Positions 15,963 through 24,655 of a stretch of DNA of 64,000 nt are shown one piece after another. The stretch comes from Streptomyces gilvus (lineage in GTDB: Bacteria; Actinomycetota; Actinomycetes; Streptomycetales; Streptomycetaceae). The translations under genes and the position numbers were made by a program. The notes below the pieces were generated by a model that saw only the letters and a list, made by a program, of their open reading frames with translations, made no database searches and was not told the origin of the DNA. Each line of letters begins with the position of its first letter. The first letter of the stretch is position 1. The stretch lies in assembly GCF_022513565.1 (NCBI RefSeq), contig NZ_JAKWBE010000012.1:186001-250000 (forward strand). Direction: 5' to 3'.

Positions 15963-17792
15963 GTGGACCAGAGCGGCGGGAGCGGGCAGCCGCGGCCCGG
16001 CACCGACGAGCCGGCCGAGCACCACGCAGGGCCTGCGGCCCCGGCCACCCCCTCAGCCACCCCGGCCGACCGCCCCCCCACGGACCCTCCCCGGTCCACC
16101 AAGACGACGAAACCGGCCGAGGGGGACCCGCCGATGGGCAACAGCACGGAGACACCGCCGGCCGAGGAACAGAACGGGCCCCACCCCGGGGGCCCGGCCG
16201 CCGACAGCACCGAGGGCGGTGTTGACCCGCGCGCGGCTGCTGACGGAGAGGGCAGCGAGTCCTCCGAGCGCGAACCCGAGGCCGGCGACGGCCCGAAGTC
16301 CCAGGCAGGGGACGGCGCCGGCGCGTCCCCGCACCCCGCGAGCGCCCCTGACGGGCAGAAGCCCGCCGCCGAAGCTCCCGGCACCGGCGACCAGCACGAC
16401 CCCGAGGCGCCCAACGTCCCGGACCAGGACCAGGACCACGGTCACGCACCCGGTCAGGGCGCCGACCGCCCCGAGCGCGCCTCCCACACCCCTCACGACG
16501 CGCACCCGGACCGCCCCGCCGCGCGGACCGACCACACAGGCCACGGCCACGGACCGCGCCCCGACCACGGCCCCGACACCCACCCGGACCGCTCCGTCGC
16601 CCACGGCGGTGTCAAGAACCCTCCGCCCCAGCGGCCCGAGTCCCCCCGGGGCGGGCTCCTCATGGGCCGTCCGTTCGGTGTGCCCGTCTACGTCGCCCCC
16701 AGCTGGTTCCTCGTGGCCGCGCTGATCACCTGGGTGTTCGGCGGACAGCTCGACCGGGTGCTGCCCGAACTCGGCGCCGCCCGCTACCTCGTCTCCCTCT
16801 TCTTCGCCGTCGCCTTCTACGCCTCCGTCCTCGTCCACGAGCTCGCCCACACGGTCGCCGCGCTCCGCTTCAAGCTCCCCGTCCGCCGCATCCAGCTCCA
16901 GTTCTTCGGCGGAGTCTCCGAGATCGAGAAGGAGGCGGAGACCCCGGGCAGGGAGTTCGTACTGGCCTTCGTCGGCCCCCTGCTCTCCCTCGTCCTCGCC
17001 GGGATCTTCTACGTCGCCCTGCAGCCCGTGGAACCCGGCACCGTCCCCGGCGTCCTGCTGGCCGGCCTGATGATCTCCAACCTCATCGTGGCCGTCTTCA
17101 ACCTCCTGCCCGGCCTCCCCCTGGACGGCGGCCGTATGCTCCGCGCGGTCGTGTGGAAGATCACCGGCAAGCCCATGAGCGGCACCATCGCCGCCGCCTG
17201 GGTCGGCCGCGCGCTCGCCGTCTCCGTACTGATCGGCCTCCCGCTGCTCACCCAGTCCGGCGCGCTCGGCTCCACCGCCGAGGACAGCGTCGGCATGGAC
17301 ACCGTCACCGACGCCCTGCTCGCCGCGATCCTCGCCGCGATCATCTGGACCGGCGCCGGCAACAGCCTCCGCATGGCCCGCCTGCGTGAACACCTCCCCG
17401 AGCTGCGCGCCCGCAACCTCACCCGGCGCGCCGTCCCGGTGGAGACCGACACCCCCCTCTCCGAGGCCCTGCGCCGGGCCAACGCCGCCGGCGCCCGCGC
17501 CCTGGTCGTCGTCGACTCCGACGGAGCCCCCCTCTCCCTCGTCCGCGAGGCCGCCATCGTCGGCGTACCGGAACACCGCCGCCCCTGGGTCGCGGTCAGC
17601 GGCCTCGCCCAGGAACTCACCGACGGCATGCGCGTCTCGGCGGAACTGGCCGGCGAGGACCTGCTCGACGCCCTGCGCGCGACCCCCGCCACCGAGTACC
17701 TGGTCGTGGAGGAGACCGGCGAGATCTACGGCGTACTGTCCGCGGCGGACGTGGAACGCGCCTTCGTGAAGGCGATGGCCAGACCGTCCTAG
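15963..17792 (+). CDS. M50 site-2 protease with CBS domains and a long disordered N-terminus
   Basis: The 609-residue protein begins with about 230 residues rich in Pro, Gly, Asp, Glu, Thr and His with no visible fold. A membrane metalloprotease of the SpoIVFB/Rip type follows: VHELAH near residues 291-296 (zinc site), LPGLPLDGG near 386 (third zinc ligand), and several membrane helices. The last ~150 residues hold paired CBS motifs. Such enzymes cleave transmembrane substrates within the membrane, often anti-sigma factors. The GTG at 15963 has GAGGGG 7 nt upstream, so the tail is probably translated. An internal ATG at 16662 would give a conventional 376-residue enzyme. Confidence 0.87.
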   Translation: MDQSGGSGQPRPGTDEPAEHHAGPAAPATPSATPADRPPTDPPRSTKTTKPAEGDPPMGNSTETPPAEEQNGPHPGGPAADSTEGGVDPRAAADGEGSESSEREPEAGDGPKSQAGDGAGASPHPASAPDGQKPAAEAPGTGDQHDPEAPNVPDQDQDHGHAPGQGADRPERASHTPHDAHPDRPAARTDHTGHGHGPRPDHGPDTHPDRSVAHGGVKNPPPQRPESPRGGLLMGRPFGVPVYVAPSWFLVAALITWVFGGQLDRVLPELGAARYLVSLFFAVAFYASVLVHELAHTVAALRFKLPVRRIQLQFFGGVSEIEKEAETPGREFVLAFVGPLLSLVLAGIFYVALQPVEPGTVPGVLLAGLMISNLIVAVFNLLPGLPLDGGRMLRAVVWKITGKPMSGTIAAAWVGRALAVSVLIGLPLLTQSGALGSTAEDSVGMDTVTDALLAAILAAIIWTGAGNSLRMARLREHLPELRARNLTRRAVPVETDTPLSEALRRANAAGARALVVVDSDGAPLSLVREAAIVGVPEHRRPWVAVSGLAQELTDGMRVSAELAGEDLLDALRATPATEYLVVEETGEIYGVLSAADVERAFVKAMARPS

Positions 17793-17830
17793 TGGTCGGC
17801 GGCCACCCCAAACCCCGGTAGGCTGTTCAC

Positions 17831-18730
17831 ATGTCCGAACCGACCGGTGCCGCCCGCAGGCGCGGGCCCTTCAAGGTCGGGGACCAGGTACAGCTGACCG
17901 ACCCCAAGGGCCGCCACTACACGTTCACGCTCGAGGACGGGAAGAACTTCCACACCCACAAGGGTTCCTTCCCGCACGACGAACTGATCGGCGCTCCCGA
18001 GGGCAGCGTTGTCCGCACCACCGGTAACGTCGCCTACCTCGCGCTGCGCCCCCTGCTCCCCGACTACGTCCTGTCCATGCCCCGCGGGGCCGCCGTCGTC
18101 TACCCCAAGGACGCCGGGCAGATCCTCGCCTTCGCGGACATCTTCCCCGGCGCCCGCGTCGTGGAGGCCGGCGTCGGCTCCGGCTCGCTCAGCAGCTTCC
18201 TGCTGCGCGCCATCGGCGACCAGGGCATGCTGCACAGCTACGAGCGCCGCGAGGACTTCGCCGAGATCGCCCAGCAGAACGTCGAGCGCTACTTCGGCGG
18301 CCCCCACCCCGCCTGGCAGCTCACCGTCGGCGACCTCCAGGACAACCTGTCCGACACCGACGTCGACCGCGTCATCCTCGACATGCTCGCCCCCTGGGAG
18401 TGCCTGGAGGCCGTCTCCAAGGCCCTGGTCCCCGGCGGCATCCTGTGCTGCTACGTCGCCACCACCACCCAGCTCGCCCGGACCGTCGAGTCCATCCGCG
18501 AGATCGGCTGCTTCAACGAGCCGACCGCCTGGGAGACGATGATCCGCAACTGGCACATCGAGGGCCTGGCCGTCCGCCCCGACCACCGGATGATCGGCCA
18601 CACCGGCTTCCTGCTCACCGCCCGCCGCCTCGCCGACGGCGTCGAGCCCCCCATGCGCCGCCGCCGCCCCGCCAAGGGCGCCTACGGCGAGGACTACGCC
18701 GGACCCAACGCCGAAGGCGGCGGCCGCTGA
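17831..18730 (+). CDS. trmI: tRNA (adenine-58-N1)-methyltransferase
   Basis: The 299-residue enzyme methylates N1 of A58 in the T-loop of tRNA using S-adenosylmethionine. Features: an N-terminal beta domain (~1-90), the SAM-binding loop VVEAGVGSGSLSSF near residue 112, YERREDFAEIA, and the catalytic DMLAPWECLEAV region. A Arg/Pro-rich C-terminal tail follows. It is probably leaderless: TAGGCT sits exactly 6 nt before the ATG and no Shine-Dalgarno is present. trmI beside the ARC/Mpa gene is conserved across Actinobacteria. Confidence 0.95.
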   Translation: MSEPTGAARRRGPFKVGDQVQLTDPKGRHYTFTLEDGKNFHTHKGSFPHDELIGAPEGSVVRTTGNVAYLALRPLLPDYVLSMPRGAAVVYPKDAGQILAFADIFPGARVVEAGVGSGSLSSFLLRAIGDQGMLHSYERREDFAEIAQQNVERYFGGPHPAWQLTVGDLQDNLSDTDVDRVILDMLAPWECLEAVSKALVPGGILCCYVATTTQLARTVESIREIGCFNEPTAWETMIRNWHIEGLAVRPDHRMIGHTGFLLTARRLADGVEPPMRRRRPAKGAYGEDYAGPNAEGGGR

Positions 18731-18758
18731 CGCGACCGCGTACCGCAGTCAACGCCCC

Positions 18759-18808
18759 GGCGCTGCGGCGGAGTTCCCCAAAACCGTACGGAACTCCGCC
18801 GCAGCGCC
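18759..18808 (+). terminator. Strong terminator after trmI
   Basis: A perfect 19-bp stem, beginning GGCGCTGCGGCGGAG, closes a 12-nt loop and is followed by TTTAG. It lies 28 nt after the trmI stop codon. Confidence 0.85.
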
Positions 18809-18814
18809 TTTAGC

Positions 18815-18841
18815 TTGACACCCCGCCACAAACCGTACGAT
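18815..18841 (+). promoter_or_regulatory. Sigma-70-type promoter of the secreted protein gene
   Basis: TTGACA (18815-18820) and TACGAT (18836-18841) are separated by 15 bp. The -35 box is a full consensus match, while the spacer is short. It lies immediately after the trmI terminator and about 110 bp before the GTG start at 18952. Confidence 0.5.
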
Positions 18842-18951
18842 CCGGGCAGCCCCTTGTTCGGCACCCCGGACCCCGGCGTTCCACCCCACTGTGACGTGTG
18901 GCACGATGCAGGCCACTCCCACCGGCACAGCCCTCCCAGGAGACGCTCCTA

Positions 18952-19524
18952 GTGCAGCAATCCGCCGTTCCGGAACTCGCGCACACCCAGACCCGCCCGA
19001 TCCACTGGGTCGCCACCGCCGCGGCCGTCGCCGGAGTGATGGCGCTCTCCTCGCTCCTGCAGCCCAACCCGGCCACCGCGGCCCAGCCCGCCGGCCCCCG
19101 CACCAAGGCCGCGCACCCGGCCACCGCGCCCGGCACGGCGGGACTGGACTTCCCGATCACCTGCGGCCCGGTCAAAGCGGTCGTACGGAAGAAGGCCAGC
19201 GGAGACCTCGACGGCGACGGCAACCCCGAGACCGTCGCCGTCGTGCACTGCGACGCCCCCATGGGCACCCCACCCGACGGCGTCTACGTCATCACGCGCG
19301 CGACCGACGGCAAGCCCCGCGTCGTCGCCACCCTCCTCGCCCCCAAGACCGGCGACACCGTCAGTGACTTCGACGTACGCGACGGAGCCGTCACCGCCAC
19401 CGTCTACGGATACTCGTCCGACGACGTGCCCCGCTGCTGCCCCGACATCACCGACCACGTGAAGTGGCAGTGGAAGAACGGCTCGTTCGTGCGCTCGACA
19501 CCCGCCGGCACCCACAGCGTCTGA
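18952..19524 (+). CDS. Secreted hypothetical protein with signal peptide
   Basis: The 190-residue protein has an N-terminal hydrophobic segment (WVATAAAVAGVMALSSLL, residues ~17-34) ending near NPATAA, which suits signal peptidase cleavage. The mature part contains DLDGDGNPET, an EF-hand/FG-GAP-like Asp-rich loop that may bind calcium, a paired CC, and a distant Cys in ITCGP and VHCDAP, so disulfides are possible. I recognise no enzyme family. The GTG at 18952 has AGGAG 9 nt upstream; an in-frame ATG at 18898 has no ribosome site. Confidence 0.75.
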   Translation: MQQSAVPELAHTQTRPIHWVATAAAVAGVMALSSLLQPNPATAAQPAGPRTKAAHPATAPGTAGLDFPITCGPVKAVVRKKASGDLDGDGNPETVAVVHCDAPMGTPPDGVYVITRATDGKPRVVATLLAPKTGDTVSDFDVRDGAVTATVYGYSSDDVPRCCPDITDHVKWQWKNGSFVRSTPAGTHSV

Positions 19525-19560
19525 GAGCCGCCACGCGCACGTGTGAGAAATCAGACAGTC

Positions 19561-19581
19561 GTAACGGCCCGTACCCGTTAC
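19561..19581. terminator. Weak hairpin between convergent genes
   Basis: GTAACGG and CCGTTAC form a 7-bp stem with a 7-nt loop in the 58-bp gap between the secreted protein gene and the ferredoxin gene. It could serve both. Confidence 0.4.
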
Positions 19582-19582
19582 A

Positions 19583-19888
19583 TCACTCAGCGTCCGGACC
19601 GTAGACCTCGACCCTGTCCGAAACACGGCGGACATGAATGCACTCACCCGGACATTCCTTCGCCGAATCCACGACATCCGTGAGAAGCGGCAACGGCACC
19701 GGCGTCGCGGCCCCCGGCACCTGCAACAACTCGTCCCCCGCGCCCTTCACATAGGCCAGACCATCGATGTCCAGCTCGAACACCTCAGGCGCGTACTGCG
19801 CACAGATGCCGTCGCCCGTACACAGGTCCTGGTCGATCCAGACCTCCAGTTCCTCGCCGTCGGCCACGGCCTCCTGCTGCACGCTCAT
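19583..19888 (-). CDS. Small ferredoxin (3Fe-4S/4Fe-4S type)
   Basis: The 101-residue acidic protein carries CTGDGICAQYAPE (Cys near residues 23 and 29) and later a CPGEC pair, the spacing of actinobacterial 3Fe-4S or 4Fe-4S ferredoxins. It would shuttle electrons in the cytosol; its redox partner is not evident. The Shine-Dalgarno GGAGAG is unusually close to the ATG (about 2 nt), which may keep translation low. It sits back to back with the ARC gene, and a ferredoxin next to the proteasome ATPase is a recurring arrangement in Streptomyces. Confidence 0.88.
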   Translation of the reverse strand: MSVQQEAVADGEELEVWIDQDLCTGDGICAQYAPEVFELDIDGLAYVKGAGDELLQVPGAATPVPLPLLTDVVDSAKECPGECIHVRRVSDRVEVYGPDAE

Positions 19889-20131
19889 CTCTCCTGCCGT
19901 TTACAAGTCGAGCCTGCGGGAATCCGGCCAGCTCTGACGGGTGTTGAACACTGTGACCCTACCTCCGGCAGCTTTCCAATCATGTTCGGTGGGTATTCCC
20001 CTGGCGTGAGGGAGAGCGCAAGGGTGAAGATCGGACACACCCCGACCGTCTTTGTGATCTAGGGGTTTCAATCGACACCCACCCAGGTAGGGTCTGGAAG
20101 CGTCCAGCTCCCCTTGGAGGAGGTGAGGACC

Positions 20132-21898
20132 GTGGCAGCCCACGACGACGACATGAACCGCGGCATCCGCCCGGGACGCGGGTCCGACGACCCGGCCGGG
20201 CAGATTGCCTACCTTGAGCAGGAGATCGCCGTCCTGCGACGCAAGCTCGCCGACTCTCCGCGACACACGAGGATTCTCGAAGAGCGGATCGTCGAGCTGC
20301 AGACCAACCTGGCCGGCGTGTCCGCCCAGAACGAGCGACTCGCCAACACGCTCCGTGAGGCCCGCGACCAGATCGTGGCCCTCAAGGAGGAGGTCGACCG
20401 GCTCGCACAGCCACCGGCCGGCTTCGGTGTCTTCCTCGCAGCGAACGAGGACGGCACGGCCGACATCTTCACCGGGGGCCGCAAGCTCCGGGTGAACGTC
20501 AGCCCCAGCGTCGACCTCGAAGAGCTCCGGCGCGGCCAGGAAGTGATGCTCAACGAAGCGCTCAACGTGGTCGAGGCCATGGAGTTCGAGCGCGTCGGGG
20601 ACATCGTCACCCTCAAGGAGATCCTCGAGGACGGCGAGCGCGCCCTGGTGCTCGGGCACACCGACGAGGAACGGGTGGTACGGCTCGCCGAGCCGCTGCT
20701 GGACGTCACCATCCGCCCCGGCGACGCCCTGCTGCTCGAACCCCGATCCGGCTACGTCTACGAGATCGTTCCGAAGAGCGAGGTCGAGGAACTCGTCCTC
20801 GAAGAAGTACCCGACATCGGCTACGAGCAGATCGGCGGCCTCGGCGGCCAGATCGAAGCCATCCGCGACGCGGTCGAGCTGCCGTACCTCTACCCCGACC
20901 TGTTCAAGGAGCACGAACTGCGGCCGCCCAAGGGCGTCCTGCTGTACGGACCGCCCGGATGCGGCAAGACGCTCATCGCCAAGGCCGTCGCCAACTCGCT
21001 GGCCAAAAAGGTCGCCGAGGTCACCGGCCAGGCCCAGGGCAAGAGCTTCTTCCTCAACATCAAGGGCCCCGAGCTGCTGAACAAGTACGTCGGCGAGACC
21101 GAGCGGCAGATCCGCCTCGTCTTCCAGCGCGCCCGGGAAAAGGCCAGCGAGGGCACCCCCGTCATCGTCTTCTTCGACGAGATGGAATCCCTCTTCCGCA
21201 CCCGCGGCTCCGGCGTCAGCTCGGACGTGGAGAACACCATCGTCCCCCAGCTGCTCGCCGAGATCGACGGTGTCGAAGGCCTGCAGAACGTGGTCGTCAT
21301 CGGCGCCTCCAACCGCGAGGACATGATCGACCCCGCCATCCTGCGCCCCGGCCGCCTCGACGTGAAGATCAAGATCGAACGCCCGGACGCCGAAGCCGCC
21401 AAGGACATCTTCGGCAAGTACCTCACCGAACGCCTCCCCCTGCACGCCGACGACCTCGGCGAACACGGCGGAAGCAAGTCGACCACCGTCGAAAGCATGA
21501 TCCAGACAGCCGTCGAGCACATGTACGCGGAATCCGAGGAAAACCGCTTCCTGGAGGTCACCTACGCCAACGGTGACAAGGAAGTCCTCTACTTCAAGGA
21601 CTTCAACTCCGGCGCCATGATCGAGAACATCGTCGGCCGCGCCAAAAAGATGGCGATCAAGGACTTCCTCGACCACAACCAGAAGGGCCTCCGCGTCTCC
21701 CACCTCCTCCAGGCATGCGTGGACGAGTTCAAGGAGAACGAGGACCTGCCCAACACCACCAACCCGGACGACTGGGCCAGGATCTCCGGAAAGAAGGGCG
21801 AACGGATCGTCTACATCCGTACCCTCATCACCGGAAAGCAGGGCGCGGACACCGGACGCTCCATCGACACGGTGGCGAACACCGGTCAGTACCTGTAA
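20132..21898 (+). CDS. arc: Proteasome-associated AAA+ ATPase ARC (Mpa homologue)
   Basis: The 588-residue protein forms a hexameric ring that unfolds pupylated proteins and feeds them to the 20S proteasome. Domains in order: N-terminal coiled coil (~20-75) that captures Pup, OB-fold domains (~85-230), and an AAA+ module with Walker A GPPGCGKT, Walker B IVFFDEMES, ASNRED sensor and a RPGR arginine finger. The C-terminus ends GQYL, the motif that docks into the proteasome alpha ring. The GTG at 20132 follows GGAGGAGG and gives the length known for Streptomyces ARC. A TTG at 20114 is inside the ribosome site and was rejected. Confidence 0.96.
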   Translation: MAAHDDDMNRGIRPGRGSDDPAGQIAYLEQEIAVLRRKLADSPRHTRILEERIVELQTNLAGVSAQNERLANTLREARDQIVALKEEVDRLAQPPAGFGVFLAANEDGTADIFTGGRKLRVNVSPSVDLEELRRGQEVMLNEALNVVEAMEFERVGDIVTLKEILEDGERALVLGHTDEERVVRLAEPLLDVTIRPGDALLLEPRSGYVYEIVPKSEVEELVLEEVPDIGYEQIGGLGGQIEAIRDAVELPYLYPDLFKEHELRPPKGVLLYGPPGCGKTLIAKAVANSLAKKVAEVTGQAQGKSFFLNIKGPELLNKYVGETERQIRLVFQRAREKASEGTPVIVFFDEMESLFRTRGSGVSSDVENTIVPQLLAEIDGVEGLQNVVVIGASNREDMIDPAILRPGRLDVKIKIERPDAEAAKDIFGKYLTERLPLHADDLGEHGGSKSTTVESMIQTAVEHMYAESEENRFLEVTYANGDKEVLYFKDFNSGAMIENIVGRAKKMAIKDFLDHNQKGLRVSHLLQACVDEFKENEDLPNTTNPDDWARISGKKGERIVYIRTLITGKQGADTGRSIDTVANTGQYL

Positions 21899-21907
21899 AC
21901 ACAGGGC

Positions 21908-21951
21908 GGCTGCGGGTGCCCTCAACGGGGTACCCGCAGCCAACTGTTTTT
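21908..21951 (+). terminator. Terminator after the ARC gene
   Basis: A 14-bp stem (GGCTGCGGGTGCCC with GGGTACCCGCAGCC, one G-U pair) is followed by a T-rich tract ending TTTTT. It lies 10 nt past the ARC stop, so dop is a separate transcript. Confidence 0.85.
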
Positions 21952-22144
21952 CCGGCGAACGCTCGGAGTAAAAGGCGAGCAAGGCAATGACGCAAATGAT
22001 CTCCCCACCAGCGCAAAGCCGTTCTAGGCTCTTCGGTACCGCCGAGTCGCGCAGTGCGGGGACGGGCACCGCACACGCACCGGAGCGCCAGCGGTACTTG
22101 AGCGGCGCCCCCGACCGAGGGCGCCGCCGGGCAAGGAGGGCCGC

Positions 22145-23656
22145 ATGACCGTACGGCGAGTAATGGGCATCGAGACGGAGTACGGCATCTCCGTCCCCGG
22201 CCACCCCAACGCCAATGCCATGCTCACCTCGTCCCAGATCGTCAACGCCTACGCGGCGGCGATGCACCGGGCCCGCCGGGCCCGCTGGGACTTCGAGGAG
22301 GAGAACCCGCTGCGCGACGCACGGGGCTTCGACCTCGCACGCGAAGCCGCCGACGCCAGCCAGCTCACCGACGAGGACATCGGCCTCGCCAACGTGATCC
22401 TCACCAACGGCGCACGACTCTACGTCGACCACGCACACCCCGAATACAGCGCCCCCGAGGTCACCAACCCCCGCGACGCCGTCCTCTGGGACAAGGCCGG
22501 CGAACGGATCATGGCCGAGGCCGCCGAACGCGCGGCCCAGCTCCCCGGCGCCCAGCCGATCCACCTCTACAAGAACAACACCGACAACAAGGGCGCCTCC
22601 TACGGCACGCACGAGAACTACCTGATGAAACGGGAGACCCCCTTCTCGGACATCGTGCGCCACCTCACGCCCTTCTTCGTCTCCCGCCAGGTCGTCACCG
22701 GCGCCGGCCGCGTCGGCATCGGCCAGGACGGCCACGAACACGGCTTCCAGCTCAGCCAGCGCGCCGACTACTTCGAGGTCGAGGTCGGCCTGGAGACCAC
22801 TCTCAAACGCCCCATCATCAACACCCGGGACGAGCCGCACGCCGACGCCGAGAAGTACCGCCGCCTGCACGTGATCATCGGCGACGCCAACCTCTCCGAG
22901 ATCTCCACCTACCTGAAACTCGGCACGACCGCACTCGTCCTGTCCATGATCGAGGACGGCTTCATCGCCGTCGACCTGGCCGTGGACCAGCCCGTCCGCA
23001 CCCTCCACCAGGTCTCCCACGACCCGACGCTCCAGCGCCTGGTCACCCTCCGCAGCGGCCGCACCCTGACCGCGGTCCAGCTCCAGATGGAGTACTACGA
23101 GCTGTCCCGCAAGTACGTCGAGGAGCGCTTCGGAGCCGACGCGGACGAACAGACCAAGGACGTCCTGGCCCGCTGGGAGGACACCCTCAACCGCCTGGAG
23201 AACGACCCGATGAGCCTGGCCGGCGAGCTGGACTGGGTCGCCAAACGGGAACTCATGGAGGGCTACCGGCGCCGTGACAGCCTCGACTGGGACGCCGCCA
23301 AGCTCCACCTCCTCGACCTGCAGTACGCCGACGTACGGGCCGAGAAGGGCCTCTACAACCGGCTGGCGGCCCGCGGACGCATCAAGCGGCTGCTGACCGA
23401 GGACGAGGTCGAGCAGGCCCGCACGAAGCCGCCGGAGGACACCCGCGCCTACTTCCGCGGACGCTGCCTCGAGCAGTACGCGGACGACGTCGCGGCCGCC
23501 TCCTGGGACTCCGTGATCTTCGACCTCCCGGGGCGGGACTCGCTCCAGCGCGTCCCAACCCTCGAACCGCTTCGCGGAACGCGAAATCACGTCAAGGAGC
23601 TCTTGGACCGCTGCCGCACGGCGGAAGACCTGGTCAGGGTGCTGTCGGGCGGCTGA
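22145..23656 (+). CDS. dop: Pup deamidase / depupylase
   Basis: The 503-residue enzyme converts the C-terminal Gln of Pup to Glu and also removes Pup from substrates. It shares the carboxylate-amine ligase (glutamine-synthetase-like) fold with PafA: MGIETEYG at the N-terminus with the metal-binding Glu, HPEYSAPE, KNNTDNKGASYGTHENYL and RPIINTRDEPHAD. The short insertion after IMAEAAERAA (PGAQPI) is the Dop loop that distinguishes it from PafA. GGAGG is placed well before the ATG. It is transcribed toward pup. Confidence 0.95.
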   Translation: MTVRRVMGIETEYGISVPGHPNANAMLTSSQIVNAYAAAMHRARRARWDFEEENPLRDARGFDLAREAADASQLTDEDIGLANVILTNGARLYVDHAHPEYSAPEVTNPRDAVLWDKAGERIMAEAAERAAQLPGAQPIHLYKNNTDNKGASYGTHENYLMKRETPFSDIVRHLTPFFVSRQVVTGAGRVGIGQDGHEHGFQLSQRADYFEVEVGLETTLKRPIINTRDEPHADAEKYRRLHVIIGDANLSEISTYLKLGTTALVLSMIEDGFIAVDLAVDQPVRTLHQVSHDPTLQRLVTLRSGRTLTAVQLQMEYYELSRKYVEERFGADADEQTKDVLARWEDTLNRLENDPMSLAGELDWVAKRELMEGYRRRDSLDWDAAKLHLLDLQYADVRAEKGLYNRLAARGRIKRLLTEDEVEQARTKPPEDTRAYFRGRCLEQYADDVAAASWDSVIFDLPGRDSLQRVPTLEPLRGTRNHVKELLDRCRTAEDLVRVLSGG

Positions 23657-23810
23657 GCGGGTACCCGGGCCGTCTCCGCCCGGCAGGGTGGAAAAGTCGG
23701 CACAAGGGAATCATCGAGGTGGTCCCCGTACGTTGAGGGAATGCGGGGCCGATGTCGGACCCTGCTTGTAGGGTCTGATCAAGAACGTCGAACCGAGCGG
23801 GGTGAGGGTT

Positions 23811-24029
23811 ATGGCGACCAAGGACACCGGCGGCGGCCAGCAGAAGGCGACGCGCTCCACGGAAGAGGTCGAGGAGCAGGCGACAGAGGCGCAGGGCTCC
23901 GAGGACCTGAAGGAGCGCCACGAGAAGCTGAGCGACGACGTGGACTCCGTCCTGGACGAGATCGACGATGTCCTCGAGGAGAATGCAGAGGATTTCGTCC
24001 GTAGTTTCGTTCAGAAGGGCGGCCAGTAG
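23811..24029 (+). CDS. pup: Prokaryotic ubiquitin-like protein Pup
   Basis: The 72-residue modifier is Gly/Gln/Glu rich, intrinsically disordered at its N-terminus, and ends GGQ, so Dop must deamidate it before PafA can attach it to lysines. The segment from about residue 38 to 65 (LSDDVDSVLDEIDDVLEENAEDFVRSFV) is the helix that pairs with the ARC coiled coil. I use the ATG at 23811 with GGTGAGG upstream, which gives the usual Streptomyces length; a GTG at 23802 overlaps that ribosome site. TAGGGT at 23769-23774 may be its -10 box. Confidence 0.96.
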   Translation: MATKDTGGGQQKATRSTEEVEEQATEAQGSEDLKERHEKLSDDVDSVLDEIDDVLEENAEDFVRSFVQKGGQ

Positions 24030-24044
24030 CCTTCGAATCGAAGG
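24030..24044. repeat. 15-bp inverted repeat between pup and the endonuclease gene
   Basis: CCTTCGA-A-TCGAAGG is a perfect 7-bp inverted repeat around one base and begins at the base after the pup stop codon. It may shape the pup mRNA 3' end, or be a protein-binding site controlling read-through into the downstream endonuclease and proteasome genes. Confidence 0.5.
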
Positions 24045-24064
24045 TTGCGGGGGGAATTGGATCG

Positions 24065-24655
24065 GTGATCGAAGGTGACTCGAAGCGCTGCTCGCGGTGC
24101 AAGGAACCTAAGCCGCGAGCAGCCTTCGCAAGCAACAAGTCGGCTCGCGACGGGCTGCAGGCGTACTGCCGAAAATGCTGGGCGGAGTATCACCAGGAGC
24201 GGCAGCTAGCCAAGGGGAAGAAGATCCGCCCTCGGGTGGAGACCCCCGAGGGCCACAAGTTCTGCCGCAGTTGTGGCGAGATCAAGCCGCACAGCGAGTG
24301 GCATCGCAATGCGACTGCATCCGACGGTCTCTCGACGAGTTGTAAGGCGTGCAGGGCAAACAAGGCTCGCGCTGGACATCTGAAGCGGCAGTACGGCATC
24401 ACCGAAGCCGAGCGTGACGCGTTGGTTGCCTCTCAAGGGGGCGTCTGCTGCATATGTTTGGCAGCTGTGCCGGAGCATGTGGATCACTGCCACAAGACGG
24501 GTAGGGTCCGAGGCGTACTGTGCTTCAGCTGCAATGCCGCACTGGGGCAGTTCAAGGATCGGCCCGATGCCATAAGGCGGGCTGCTGCTTATGTGGAAGG
24601 AATCGCGTGGAAGCCAACACTCGTAGCACCGGGCGTCTACCAGCTGCCTTCCTGA
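24065..24655 (+). CDS. Endonuclease VII-like HNH nuclease with zinc-finger repeats
   Basis: The 196-residue protein has two tandem CxxC...CxxC zinc modules in its N-terminal half (CSRCKEPKP/CRKCW and CRSCGEIKP/CKACR). A C-terminal recombination endonuclease VII domain follows (~115-185), with CCIC, the catalytic HVDHCHKTGRVRGVLC segment and FSCNAALGQFKD. Phage T4 endonuclease VII resolves branched DNA; this member's substrate is unknown. GTG start with a G-rich ribosome site. It is less GC-rich than its neighbours and is inserted between pup and prcB, genes that are adjacent in mycobacteria. Its last 49 nt overlap the prcB start in another frame, so prcB expression may depend on its translation. 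Confidence 0.86.
   Translation: MIEGDSKRCSRCKEPKPRAAFASNKSARDGLQAYCRKCWAEYHQERQLAKGKKIRPRVETPEGHKFCRSCGEIKPHSEWHRNATASDGLSTSCKACRANKARAGHLKRQYGITEAERDALVASQGGVCCICLAAVPEHVDHCHKTGRVRGVLCFSCNAALGQFKDRPDAIRRAAAYVEGIAWKPTLVAPGVYQLPS

Noticed and set aside
20114..20131. TTG start of the ARC gene
   Set aside because: It overlaps the GGAGGAGG ribosome site, and the GTG at 20132 gives the known Streptomyces ARC length.
19901..23590. Minus-strand open frame of 1229 codons
   Set aside because: Antisense to the ARC gene and dop, both fully recognised on the plus strand.
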